Of a DNA stretch of 64,000 nt, positions 43,598-55,370 are shown piece after piece. Numbering within the stretch: the stretch's first letter is position 1; every line of letters begins with the position of its first letter. The position numbers and the translations under genes were made by a program. Origin of the DNA: Cycas panzhihuaensis (lineage: Eukaryota; Cycadophyta); NCBI GenBank assembly GCA_023213395.1, contig CM041465.1, positions 170,383,741 to 170,447,740 on the forward strand. The letters run 5' to 3'. The notes below the pieces were generated by a model that was given only the letters and a program-made list of their open reading frames with translations, was not told where the DNA came from and made no database searches.

Positions 43598-43993
43598 AGC
43601 GGTACGAACGGTGACCTCGCCTAAAGGGGGGGTTTCCTGCCCAAAAAAACAAAAAATTTCTTCTGGTGGTCCCCGTGGGGCCCACCGGGACTAGGGCTCC
43701 CTAATGCCCAGGTCCCCGCCTCTTTCTGGGTCCGATTCGGATCCCGGGAAGCCTTCCGTTGCCCATAAGGAGCACTAAGACTATACAAAAAATTACTACA
43801 AAAACTACAAAAGCAACAAACTTTGAACTTCGTTTTGGATCAGGTTTAGTGATATCCACTCACTGGATCTGGTCTCGCTACTGCCATGTCGTCTGGTCGG
43901 TCTTGGCTCTCCGCCTCCTCGATCCGACGGTCTCATCTCCCTCTGCGTGCCTCTAAAGTTGGGCGCTCACAGTAAGGGAATGGCTCGGTTTCG

Positions 43994-44374
43994 ATGAGAG
44001 CCGGTGAAAATGAATCTATTTTCCATCGATTTCCTTATATAAAGTGGGCCCCCAACCGCACTTCCTCTGCTTTTAGGTCTCGCGTCGGTCGTTGGGACCG
44101 CCTCGTTGCCGACATTACCTTTGCCTTCTGGCCCTGTCGTCAATCGCGCTATGTTGATGCCCTTTTTGCCCTCCTGCAAGGGCATTTATGGTGCATCATC
44201 ATCGCACTTTTGGCCAGGGCCCTTCTGCATCGTTTAGCGCGCTACTCCCGTGCCTGCCCGAGTCTATACTCGTTTGGCCTGCTTCACGCCTGGACTCATT
44301 TCCGCAGTCCTTCCTTGCTCTTGGAGTCCCCAAAAGGAATGCCCCCCCACTCGGGGGCATGTTTCGCTTTCTAA
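43994..44374 (+). pseudogene. Conserved sense-strand reading frame of unknown function (C)
   Basis: 126 codons, counterpart of 9544-9849 (A) and 17307-17687 (B). It shares FAFWPC, VDALFAL and YSRACPSLYSFG-like stretches with A. Upstream of the second RNase H; possibly part of the same product. Confidence 0.3.
44033..44041 (-). promoter_or_regulatory. TATA box of the antisense gene (C)
   Basis: TATATAAGG on the minus strand, followed by AAAT. Same position and direction relative to the antisense gene as in A and B. Confidence 0.65.
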
Positions 44375-44573
44375 AGGCGACCTTTTGGCACTCCGAGGGG
44401 TTTTTTCCCTTTTGATCGCTCTCCGCCGGTGATCGGATTGTTTGCTCTTGCCCTGGGTTACCTCATTGCTAGGTCCTCCTACCCTTCACGGCTATTTTTC
44501 TGCTGACTTGTTGTGCGTTGCTTTCATCACCCATCGATTGCTTGGATTTTGTGTCGCCGATGTCTTTCTACAT

Positions 44574-45064
44574 CTTTACCGACCACGGCCGGTAATCCGG
44601 ACCTTCCGCCAACATGGATCCTTCGCAGCCCTTCTGGACATGATCTCCTCCGCTCTAGGATCTTCCTCCCAGAGGCTACCAACAATGAAGCCGAGTATAT
44701 AGCTGTTATCGAAGCCCTTACTGATGCTCTCGATTTCCATCACGGACCCATTGTTTTGCTTTGCGACTCTCAAGTTATGGTGTCCCATCTCACCCAGTTT
44801 TACCAGGTGCGATGCCCTCACTTGAGGACTCTCGCTCGCCACCGTGTCCCTCCCGGCCCGCTTTTTCCGTTGATATCCAAAGATATCCCTCGGGCCCTCA
44901 ACGCCGAGGCGCATGCCTCGTTCACCTCATCCTTGAGCGCCGCCTCTCCCTTCTTGCTGATCGTCCCTGAGGCTTGCCTGGCCTTCCCGCCGCCCAAGCC
45001 CCAGGTCGTCTGTCACTTTGCTTTGCGATCCGTTCGCACCTCCGAAACCGGGTTACTAATGAGG
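44574..45064 (+). pseudogene. Element C additional RNase H
   Basis: FTDHG (first Asp) at the start of the region, then a frameshift, then PTWILRSPSGHD, NNEAEYIAVIEALTDAL (Glu), LLCDSQVMVSHL (Asp) and RALNAEAHASF, where A has NAKADSL, so the last Asp is lost. Open for 184 codons (44513-45067). Cellular RNase H1-like, separate from the gypsy RNase H at about 39130-39420, and placed between the antisense gene and the 3' LTR. Confidence 0.8.
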
Positions 45065-45346
45065 TAAAACTATGGTACCCACTATTTGTTCTTTATTTAG
45101 CTATGCATGTTCCTTTGCATCCTTTGTGGTGGGGGCAGCCCCCTCACCTATCTCGTTCTTCCAGGGCCGGTGGCCCATAGCCCCTATGTTGTCTCCACCG
45201 CCAGTATCCACGCCCCGCCACGACACTCATGGCACCCTTGCCCTCGTTATGACCTTGATTGATATATCTATACACATGTGCTCATCGATTGTGTTGTCGA
45301 TTCGCCATCGTGATCGCCCGAGCTTGGCGAGGCTCACGCTAGGCGG

Positions 45347-47903
45347 TGTTTCCCGGGAATGGATACGGAATCACCGACTCAGGTAAGTGCAGGTATGTCT
45401 CTTGCATTATCATCGCTTTCTTTCACTGGATGTTTGCTTGCGTATCTGCATGTGTATGACTTTGCGGGCGACCTTGTAGTCGTCCACACATATTTTAGCC
45501 TATGACGACTATAGCAGGGGCACACTCCCAGCGAGTGTGGCACCCTGGTGACCGTAGTACTTCCCACATCTGCCCTCCTCGCTCCTGGATCCACTAGGTT
45601 TGCGCCACCTCCACCCGTGTGATGACTCATCACCGTTTGGTCAACTTGCCACCCCACTCAAGCCCTATTTTTGCTCCTTTGGACCCGTTTTGTTGGCTTG
45701 TTTGCTCCCGGGTAGGTGTCTTAGCGTCATGTTAACCTTTTCTGTCGTCTGCCCCCAACCTGGACTGGTTGGTGGGCCCCATTTTCAGCCCTAGGTGCGT
45801 CACGGATTTTTCATGCATCGCAAATATTCCGGCGGTACAACTGTCTCAGGTTGTTTTTAAAAATCCGCCGTGGCAATTTCGCATTTATTGCGAAACTGCC
45901 ATGTGGCTCGCGCTTTATTTCTCTTCCAGCTGTGCCCTAATCGCATGCTTTAGGGTTTTGCTTGAGTACTTAAGCCCTTTTTGGCTCATTTTCAAGGATC
46001 TTTTTGGCTCACTTTTGAAATTGCTCTCAAGGAAACACTCTCCTGCTCTGCTTCTCTCTATTGTTTGTTGCATCAACTAGACCTGCACTCTTCATACAAT
46101 GCCCAGCTCTCCTTTGGCGTGGCTGAGACATTCTCCCAGCTCCTCAAACGCCTTGGAGAGGGCTCCTTTGAAGTGGTGTCCAGCCGGTCTTCACCCAGGC
46201 AGTCCATAAGTGCCCTAAGTGTAGTTGTTTCCCGTCACACCTCCGTAGCAGGGTCTCAAACCTGCTCTACTTCAGATCTGGGCTGATCTATTAGTCTTTC
46301 TCCACTGCCCTCTGGCTGAGGCAAATCCCTTGCCTCTTCTCTTCAGGTATTCCTTGTTTATGCTTGTTTTTCTTGTGATTTTCATGCTTCAGCTCGTTTG
46401 CTCTTACTTGTCGCTTGAGGGTTGGTTGTCCTCCCTTTTGGGGGCTGTTATACCACTCTCCCTGTGCTTCTTGCCTGCGTTTGCTATCCAAGGCAGTGGC
46501 GTGGAGGGGTTGCATAGGTTTTGGAGAGGAGCTGGGTGGATTCCGTACCACCTTCCACGCTCCCTAGGCGGCTCTAAGCCCCCCAAAACCTCCCTCTCAC
46601 CCCTCTTGCCCTTGGCTTGCAAACAAGGGTTTGAAGGCTCCTTTGTTGCCCAAACCGGCCACAAGTTGCAGCGCTGATTTGGGGCCTTTTGCTCGGGTTT
46701 GGGCATCACTCATATGTCCCAACCGCTGGTTTCTTGCTTCATCTTTCTTCCCCGGGTCACCCGGTTTGCTCCTCATAGCATCCCGGTTCGCCGTGGGTAC
46801 CCTTGGGCCTTTCTTTGCCCATTTTTGCTGCCATTTTCCAGCTCTCGTTCTTGATTTTCCCCTCGCTGCCTCGTGGCTCTCGGGGGGAGGTTTGGGCATC
46901 ATTTGCGGGAGGTAGGCCACTCTGAGGCTTACCTAACCATTTACTTTCACTTTGGTCACTTTCTTTTGATGCTTTCATTATTGGATTAGCACTAACGCAT
47001 GTATATTCAAATTCTCGTTTATGTTATTTAGGCATATATTGTTAGAGTTTTTGTGTTGCATGTTAGTGCTCTTCCTTCGGGAAGAGAAAGAGACCGCTAT
47101 TGCTTGCAGGTATTTGGGAAACGTGGAGTGTATCGCACGTGGGCCTAGCTACCGGTAAGCACCTTCATATGTGTTATGTTTTCATGCTATTTCATTTCTT
47201 AGTTGGTGCTTCCTTTCTTTCTTGGTACTGCATTTGACTTTCCGGGGAAGGTAAGGAAGCCCCATCTTCATCCGCTGCAATATCTCGCATCCAGTACGTC
47301 ACGGAGTGGTCGGACGCCTCGAGAAGGTTACTTGCCTCAAGACGCCTTCGCTCCGGTGCACGCTTCCCCTCCGCTATCCTTTCTTTTCCTTTTATTTTGT
47401 TTGTAGTAATTAGTACATTGAAGGATAAAAGGGAAAAATTGGTTTGGTGTTTGTTTGCGATTCTTTTAACTTGTTTCACGCATCTTTATCATTCGTAGGA
47501 AAGATTGTAGGAGTCCTCCTCTCCCCTACCTTTCCTCTTCTCCCTTTGACCACACGAGTGCCTTGCTTCCCGCATCACTCGTGTACCCGGTTAGGTTGTG
47601 TAGGATTGCCCTTGGCCTGTCTCCATTAGGCCTTCTCTTCCCCCCTTCTGGCCACCCAAGGGTGGGAGGGTCCTATTCCCAGGTCAACTCAGATTTGCCC
47701 TACGCACCTTCACCCCTTATTCGAAGCGGTGAAGGGTCACCCGATAGTAGCCATACTCCATTGCAGATCCCGAACTCGCGCTCCGGCGCACGGGGCACTT
47801 TGCGTGGTAGTTACCCACCTTTTAGGTCCCACCTTCCATCATTCCACCACTCACCCTCTCTCACACCTATCAGTTAGGTAGTTATCCCGTAGCAGCGCGT
47901 CCA
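45347..47903 (+). repeat. Element C 3' LTR, full length
   Basis: 2557 bp, from TGTTTCCCGGG to CGTCCA. The start is set by the matching LTR edges of D (59975), B (30566) and A (8624). From 45842 it matches the 5' LTR closely, with short clustered indels in GC-rich stretches. The hairpin is at 45869-45903. Upstream purine tract weak (GCTAGGCGG). Confidence 0.87.
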
Positions 47904-48225
47904 AAGTCTAATACCTTGTAACATAACACAATATAAACATACTAACTACTCTAATGAACCAAAAATAGAGCATTCACTCACCTGATGGAGCATGGAATCT
48001 TTCACCTTACATAAGATGTATAAGGACAAGATTGAATGGTGCACCCTCACACCTTATACTATGTAAATAAGCATACACCTTATATAGAGTAAGTAGGACA
48101 ATGAAACAAAAGAAATTACATTCAATCAATTATGAAATAAAGAGAACTTTACATATATACATAGCTTAAGAAGCAACTTGTTCAAGATGGAATAAAAGAG
48201 ATCAGTTGAGGGTTAGATCTTTACA
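47904..48225 (-). repeat. Element E 3' LTR, partial
   Basis: Starts TGTAAAGATC on the minus strand just after a purine tract (GAAGGGGAGGGAGA, 48226-48239), has a TATATAAGG-like box near 48080, and is cut by the end of C at 47903. No partner LTR is in view, so the call rests on position. Confidence 0.4.
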
Positions 48226-49363
48226 TCTCCCTCCCCTTCAAAGAATCATCAACCTTGATATGTTTCAACCTATTGTGAATAAGTACATGTACTATTGTTG
48301 TATGTTATCTTATAGCTCCCATGTAGCTTCTTCTAGAGTCAAGTGTTGTCATTGCACTTTTACTTGTCGATGACTATGTTTCACAATGCTCTCTCTATTA
48401 CCCAAGATTTTTATGAGTTCTTCTTCAAAATTAAGACTTGGTCTAGCTATAAAATTGGTCTAATTAAATGTATGTTTTGAGTCTGGCACATATTTCTTTA
48501 ATAATGAAACATACAATACATAATGAACTTGAAGGTTTGGAGGTAGAAAGCTTATAATCAACTTGGCCTACCTATTTTAAAATTTTAAAATGACCACAAT
48601 ACCTTGGCGAGAGTTTCTTACACAAACCCAAACTTAGTTATGTTTGGGCTTCACTCATAGAAACACATGGTCACTAACTTAAAATTCTTTTGGTGTTGGT
48701 TTCAAATATGCATAGCTATTTTATTTATCTTGAATTATTTTTAACTATTATCATATGTTAATTATTTGTTTCTCTATTTCTTGCAATAATTCTAGACTTA
48801 ATACATGTTTTTCCTTTAGGTATTCCTAGTTGAGAGGTGTGTTGTATCTCTTGATGTACAACACTTTAAAGAAACTCATTCCCATGGAAGAATGGATTAT
48901 ATTGTCATAAGAAAATTCAACTAAGTGAAGGTGGCTCTCTTAGTTAGATGATCATTCCATTATATACATTCTAGGCGAGTCTTCTAACACTTGATTTACT
49001 CATTCCTTTTATCCATCATTCTCTAGATGATATGTTGCATTGAATTTTAATTCAGTGCTCAATTCCTAAAATATAATTTACCAAAACTTTGAAGTGAATT
49101 TGGCATCTTAGTTGAATACAATAGCCTTAGGCATGCCATGTATCTTAATAATTTCTTTCGTGAAGATAATAACAATCTCTAAGGTAATATTAGTAGTGCC
49201 AAATAGAATAAAATATAATAACTTGGTTAACTTATTTACAGCTACCATAATAACATCATGTTACTAGTCTCTCCTTAGCATACCTATGATAAAATCCATT
49301 GTAACCATTTCCCACTTTCACTCTGGGATTTCTAATAGCTACAACAATGCCTTTAGGTATTTA
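48226..49363 (-). pseudogene. Element E integrase core and chromodomain-like C-terminus
   Basis: From high to low coordinates: LLEIPE-KWEMVTMDFI (first Asp), VAVNKLTKLLYF, IIKIHGMPKAIVFN (second Asp lost next to a stop), DAKFTSKFW, ELSTELKFNATYHLENDG, VNQVLED, HLVEFSYDN-HSSMGMSFFKVLY. Then LSPRYCGHFKILK and YKLSTSKPSSSLCIVCF (the HNVFHVSLL region), ending VKVQ-QHLTLEEATWEL. That last motif is the chromodomain-type end of chromoviruses, which in related elements steers integration to marked chromatin. Full of stops. Confidence 0.75.
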
Positions 49364-49675
49364 TGAAAGCAGTTAATATATCAAGGTCATTTGTGTAGAT
49401 TAATTATGTGACCTTAGGATATATTATTAGATTTAGTCTCTTAATGAAATGTACTTTATGTGCATTTAGATGTAATTTCAGGTTCATGTCATTAGGCGGG
49501 AAAATCGTAACCCTAATGCTCACCCTCAATAATAAAAGGTGAAATCTCAATGAGGGAGTTATTATTCATTCTCACCTCCAAGCTTACTCTCATATCTTGT
49601 TTCATCTTCTTTTTCATTCTCTATTGTCGTTGTGTGCATGTGAGTGATTTATCTCCTAGATCCATCCTTCCTTCA
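49364..49675 (+). repeat. Element F 5' LTR
   Basis: 312 bp, TGAAAG...CTTCA. By eye about 18 differences from the 3' LTR, mostly transitions. Confidence 0.9.
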
Positions 49676-49677
49676 TA

Positions 49678-49694
49678 TGGCATCAAAGCTAGAA
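49678..49694 (+). promoter_or_regulatory. Primer binding site of F
   Basis: TGGCATCAAAGCTAGAA two bases after the LTR, close to the plant initiator-Met primer site TGGTATCAGAGC. Confidence 0.8.
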
Positions 49695-51628
49695 GGGGAT
49701 ATATTCACTCCATTCCACTTGCATGGAGTCATCTTGCCTCTCCTTCACCTTCAATGTGAAGTATTGAGAGTGCATTCATTATTTTTTAATATTTTGAGAG
49801 TTTAAAATTATAGTATTTTATATGTTGATACTTTGAACATGTGTGCAGAAATTTAGAGGTGAAGAATACAGGTTTTTTAAGTCGTTCAGCTGCCAGAATA
49901 GTCCCAGAAGCATTAAAAGCCCAAATTTTCATAAACATTTAACCATCTCAGAATTTGATGAAATTTGACACGCAAGGTCGCCTTCACTAGAGGATCATTT
50001 TTTTCTTCTAGAGAAACTTCAGATTCAGCCTAAAACAATGAGTTTTGACTGTGACAAAAAGGGTAAATTTTGTGGATAAGTGATTTAAAGCACTTTTCCT
50101 AATGAAATCCTTAAATTATAAGTTGAATATTTAAAAGTTTCATTAAGGGATCTGGTATATTTATGACTTAAGATCATTTTAAGATAAATCTCATCAAATT
50201 TCATCCACTAGTTAGTGAGATCTATGCAGTTTTCTCATGGTTACTAATTTTGCATACTCAACCCTACAAAGGACCTTGTAAGGGCATTCCGGGCAAGTTT
50301 TTGGTAGATTTTATAGATGGTACATAAGGGAAAGTTAATGTACATGTCAAAACATAAATTTTGACATATTAAAGTCAAGATTCTGAGACAGTCGATCTAG
50401 CATGATTTTACTTTGGTGCTTTTTTAGGGAGAAAACTTTTTGTACCTTTTTTGAAATCTGACTCCACAAATCGATCAGAAACGACATTCTGAACACTTTT
50501 TCCTTTTATCATAAATTTAGATTTTATCATTTAGGCCTTCATATTTATAATTTCTAAAAATTTACCCATTTATCATTATTTATAAATTTTGTAAAAAAAT
50601 CACAAAATATGGCAAAATAGCATGCATATAGATTTAGAAAAATCATCGTTTTAGCGACAAGTTGATCTGATTTTTATCACATTATGGATTTTGTATGAAA
50701 ACTTCCAAAATCATATTTGGAAACATTGTACTAAAGCAAGGGAAATCTTAGATCAGAAGCAATATTCGGTTCCCCTGCTAAATCCAGCATGCTTTTCTAT
50801 TTGCACACATAGTATAAAGCATTACAAAAATAGCAACAACAATAAAGCATCACAAAAGTAGCAGCAACAATAAAGTATCATAAAAGCAGTAACCACAATA
50901 AAGCAAGCATGAAAAGCAAGCAAGCACATTTGGCAAGTTTCTATTTCAGTTTTCAGTTATACGGAAACATCTTACACTATTCCTAAAAGGAATCTCATCC
51001 ATACGATCTATATTGCCAGTTCTTGACTTGTGTGCACACTCGCCTTGGTTGAAATAGACCAAGGTTGACCAAAGTCCAGGCCCTAAGGGAGGTGTGAGTT
51101 TCATATTAGGTCTGGTCTTAACCGAAATAGTGGTGGAGAGACAGGTTAGCTATACCTACAGCCTCCAATCAGGGATAATCCTGATAACCACCCAAGAAAA
51201 CTGAAACCTTAATGCAAGATTAAAATTAACTTGATCCAATATCCATCATAGCCGTGGGATACGCAGTACCGTTTGACTCTTTAGAGAAGGTATATAGCTA
51301 CTCATTGGTGAATTGGGTGAGGACTGGGAGTACCTGGGCTTTACTGTGACTTGGATTTCATCACTAAGCGCAGGTGCGGGTATCGTGGGTGAAGGCCCTA
51401 ATCGTATACTAAAAGCCTTAGGTATTGAAACCTCACCTATATTTGGACATAAGTGAGAGGTTAATGGCATGACACATCACCATTCTTTTCCAGCTCTACA
51501 TTAGGCCTCATTCTTGCATCATTACTCATCACATCAATCATTTCTACATCCCTGCTGCACCAGGTGTACTAGCTATATGTGTGAGTGGCACATACTTCTA
51601 TCATCTTCTCTACTTCTTCATCATCACC
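49695..51628 (+). other. Element F leader with tandem repeat
   Basis: About 1.9 kb of noncoding sequence before gag, long for a copia element. 50812-50907 holds three imperfect copies of a unit of about 30 bp built on AAAGCA..ACAAAA.TAGCA.CAACAAT. No other gene seen. A nested older insertion could explain the length. Confidence 0.6.
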
Positions 51629-52620
51629 ATGTCATCTCAATTTAATCAAAATGTTAACTGCATATTGAAAGGCAAAGAAAATTGGGATATATGGTACACT
51701 GAAATTAAAAATGCTGCAAAGTATGAAGGCCTTTGGAGAGCCCACTTGCAATCTACACCCAACACACCAGCAATGGCTACAACAACTACTTCTAGTGGAT
51801 CCATCATAATAGCTCCTACAGATGCTGCAGCTAAACTACAATGGGAGATAGATGATGAAAAGATTTGTGCAGGAATTTTGTCAGTCATTGATCACTCCTT
51901 GTATAACTTGATATACGAAGAGGAACATGATACAGCCTAGAAGGTCCTAAAAGTTCTTAGAAAGAACTTTGATACAAAGTCAGATTTAGAATTTGTTCAT
52001 TTTGTTTTAAAAATGAACAAATTAAAAATGCAGAAGGGACGAGGTCATGAGACAATAAATCTCCCTCGACCAATCAAACAGGTAATTGACGAAGACTTTA
52101 AGACCCAATGTATCACTTGGGCATTTTTGATCTAGTCATGTTTACATGTCCCCAATTATAAAAACTTGCTTGGAAGTCTTTAATCTAGTAGAACATTGAA
52201 GACACTCAACTTCGAAGCACTTGCCAAGAAGTTTATAGAATTTGACAAGACCTTTGATACAAACTTTGTAGCCTTTGACTCTCTTCCAGATGCAACCTTT
52301 GAGGTTGAAGAAGAAGTTTACTAAACAAGAAATCAAGGTCCCTCTCGTGGCAAAGGAAATAACTGAGCAAGAGAAAGAGGAAGAAATATGGGAAATCATC
52401 CACAAGGTCAATCAAACCCTCAATCACAACCTCGATAGTTTCAAGGCCAAGGGCCACCTTAACAAAGAGCAAGACAGTCAAGCCAAACCAGTAGTTCTTC
52501 AAGGACTAGTAATCAAACCATTATGTGTGATCGGTGTAACTGTAAAGGACACTTAGTAAAAGATTACAGAACTGCCACTTATAAATTGGCCAAGTTCCAA
52601 TCAAAACATGGATCTCATAA
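51629..52620 (+). pseudogene. Element F gag
   Basis: The ATG at 51629 reads MSSQFNQNVNCILKGKENWD, then WYTEIKNAAKYEGLW and ILSVIDHSLYNLIYEEE. It stops at TAG (51938-51940) where AWKVL would be expected, and continues KVLRKNFDTKSDLEFVHF. The nucleic-acid-binding knuckle is CDRCNCKGHLVKDY near 52523-52564, with the last Cys changed to Tyr. Several stops and frame changes lie between. Confidence 0.8.
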
Positions 52621-52825
52621 TGTTGAAGAAGCTTATAAAGAATCTTTTAGTGGTGTAGGTTTTGTACAAGCACACATTCAAAGAATTGAGGGATCTTCAG
52701 CATCAAATGGCATTAACCAACCAAAGAGATACTTTGAAGATCGGTGTGGATATATCACTTGTGAATTCCCTTCACCAATGCCAAGCCCTATTGGAATTGC
52801 CAATAGTGTGGCTTCAATCGATGGA

Positions 52826-53160
52826 TAGTGGATCATGGACACAGGAGCAACTCAACATATAACATGCAATCGTAGTCTATATCAAACATTTAACTCAAAT
52901 GTTCATGGAGTTATTCATATGGCTGATAAATCACAACAACCTGTTGAAGGAATTGGCAACATTCGCCTGAAGCTCCTAGGCTTAGAAGATTTTACATTGC
53001 TTGATGTCTTATACATACCCAATCTCAAATAAAACCTACTCTCTTTATCCACATTTGTTTCTCATGGATTTGATCTGAGTGTAACTATAAATGACCAGAC
53101 TCTTAAGATCATTCACCCTCCAACTAATCAGGTGGTTTTGATTGGACATCTATTTGGCAA
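52826..53160 (+). pseudogene. Element F protease
   Basis: WIMDTGATQHIT carries the DTG active site of a retroviral-type aspartic protease. GIGNIRLKLLGLEDFTLLDVLYIPNLK, a stop, and NLLSLST follow, as in copia proteases. Confidence 0.85.
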
Positions 53161-53239
53161 ACTCTTGTAACTGAATGACTCTCCATCTTCTGAAGCCCAT
53201 TGTGCCCAAAGCCCTTATGCCGATGAAGAATTTGCATTT

Positions 53240-54130
53240 AATTCCATCTTGACCCATCCAACGTTGTCACCATAAGCTCTTTGGCATGCTCATATGGGCC
53301 ATGTTCACATTGATAGACTTAGAGATCTTTCTAATACTCTTCCAAACCTCCCAAAGTTTTCCTCTAAGCCCTTTAAATGTGAAGCTTATATCATTGCCAA
53401 ATCTCATTTAGAACCCTTTCCCAAAAGTTAGTGGAAATCAAGCCATCCATTATAAGTGGTATACTCTGATTTATACGGGCCAATGCCCATTCCTTCACTA
53501 AAGGGTAAGCTATATTATATCTCTTTCATTAATGATTTCACTAGAAAAGTATAGGTAGCTTGTCTAAACAAGAAAGATGAAGCATTCTGTATATTCAAGG
53601 AATTCAAAGCCCTCACTGAAAAAGAGTTAGGTTATCAACTCAAATGTCTTCGAACTGATAATGGTAGCGAATATACCTCATATGAGTTTAAAAGCTACCT
53701 TCGAGACAATGGCATCAAGCATCAAATAATAGCAGCAGGTACCCCACAACAAAATGGAGTTGTCGAGTGCATGAACAGGACAATCATGAACATGGATTGT
53801 GCTATGTTAATATATAAAAATATACCTGCCTATTTATGGGCTGAACTAATATGGGAAGTTGTTTATTGTATCAATGTTGTTATCCCATCAAAGGAAGTAC
53901 AATCACCTAATGAAAAGTGGTCAGGACAAGCCCCCATTGTTCACTACTTTAGAATTTTTGGCTCTACATGCTATGCCCATATTTTGGATGCAGATCAAAA
54001 CAAACTCTAGCCAAGGGCACTTAAAGGCATCTTTGTTGGATACCCTATGGATAAGAAAGGGTATAAGGTCTTCATACCTTCACAACAAAAAATTATCGTT
54101 ACAAGAGATGCCATTTTTACAGAGATAGAG
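53240..54130 (+). pseudogene. Element F integrase
   Basis: Pre-integrase zinc region LWHAHMGHVHIDRLRDLSN, with the CxxC decayed (FKCEAYIIAK); core YSDLYGPMPIPSLKGKLYYI (Asp), LRTDNGSEYTS (Asp), GTPQQNGVVECMNRTI (Glu), then WAELIWEVVYCIN, FGSTCYAHI and GIFVGYPMDKKGYKVF. All three core acidic residues remain; stops near 53430, 53554 and 54010. Confidence 0.88.
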
Positions 54131-54574
54131 GATTAGTTACTTAAATTAGACTCCATAGTACCCTCACGTTGCTATAATAATGTTATCAAGTATGATGTTC
54201 AGATTCCAAAATTTGAGGGGGGAGGGGGGGACAGACATAAATTATTCCAAATGTTGGAAGTTGATAATAAAGCCTTGGAGGATACAAGTTGTGACTCTGA
54301 ACAAATAAGTGCACATCCAGCACCATCTTTTAAAGATAACAAAGTTGACAAAGACAAAGCCATTATAGAAGAACCATCCTCTCCACCTTCAGTTGACAAA
54401 GACAAAACAGTGGTAGAAGGACCATCTTCCTCAGGCACATCAACATCCTCCACACAAAATAATCATTTTAACGAACATGATGAGAACTAAGAAGTTGGAG
54501 AAATAAGGACATCATTCCCAACTCGAGGATCTCGAGAAGCCCGCCAGCTCAATAAGGACATATGACCAGATGAG

Positions 54575-55370
54575 GTGGGTAAAACTAGCACTCGAAGTGC
54601 CCATAGAGCAAGGATGCAAGAATCATTATATACTAAGCTTGAACCAATAGAATTGCACCTTACTCTTAATGAAGAAGCCTTAACGTACCAAGAAGTTGTA
54701 AGGCATACAACTTGGAGAAATGCCATAAACGAAGAGTACCAATCTCTTATCAAGAACGGTACATGGGAGCTCATTGATCTACCACTTGGCAGAAAGGTAG
54801 TTCAAAATAAATGGGTGTTTAAAAACAAATATAGATCAGACGACACCCTTGAAAAACACAAGGTGAGGTTGGTAGCTAAAGGATTCACACAAAGGGAAGG
54901 CATCGACTACACTGAAGTCTTTGCACCTACAACTAAGTGGCCTACAATTAGAACTCTTGTGGCCTTGGCTGCTCAACAGGGTTGGAAAATCCACCAACTC
55001 GATATTAAGACCGCATTTCTCAATGGAGATCTTAAAGAAGAAATTTACATGGCTCAGCCAGAAGGATATAAGATCAAAGGTCAAGAGCATAAGGTTTACA
55101 AGCTCAGAAAGTCCTTGTATGGCCTTAAACAAGCCCCTCGCGCTTGGTTTGCCAAGTTGTCTAAAAGGATGAGGTAACTTGGATACGAGGTTTGTGGCTA
55201 TCAAGATATTGATGTAACGTTGTTCATCAAGCACCATAAGGATAAAGTCACTTATCTCATAATCTTTGTGGATGAGATGCTAGTAACAGGTAATAGTGAA
55301 CAGGCAATAAGCCAACTGAAAAGGACCTTGGCAAAACGTTCGAATTATCTGACCTCGGTTTGATGAAATA
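54575..55370 (+). pseudogene. Element F reverse transcriptase
   Basis: 200 codons open: WRNAINEEYQSLIKNGTWEL, KWVFKNKYRSD, RLVAKGFTQREGIDYTEVFAP, HQLDIKTAFLNGDLKEEIYM (first Asp), LYGLKQAPRAWF, then a stop and IIFVDEMLVTGN. The catalytic pair normally written DD is DE, which would be expected to inactivate the enzyme. A Ser/Asp/Lys-rich linker (54251-54490) precedes it. Confidence 0.9.

Larger units (their letters stand above)
43380..43863 (-). other. Probable 5'-UTR intron of the antisense gene (C)
   Basis: Donor CCA/GTGAGTGGAT (43863) as in A and B; a GTGTGAG acceptor 8 bp before the ATG. 484 bp, against 486 bp in B. The acceptor is weak. Confidence 0.38.
32052..47903 (+). mobile_element. 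Element C: Tat-like LTR retrotransposon, most complete copy
   Basis: Plus strand, 15.85 kb as preserved: 5' LTR (first part missing), primer site, gag, protease, linker, RT-RNase H, integrase, antisense gene on the minus strand, second RNase H, 3' LTR. The LTR copies are nearly identical over long stretches, so the insertion looks recent, yet every coding region has stops or frameshifts. No clean target duplication is found: ACGAC precedes 32052 and AAGTC follows 47903, as expected if the left edge was lost. Confidence 0.88.
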
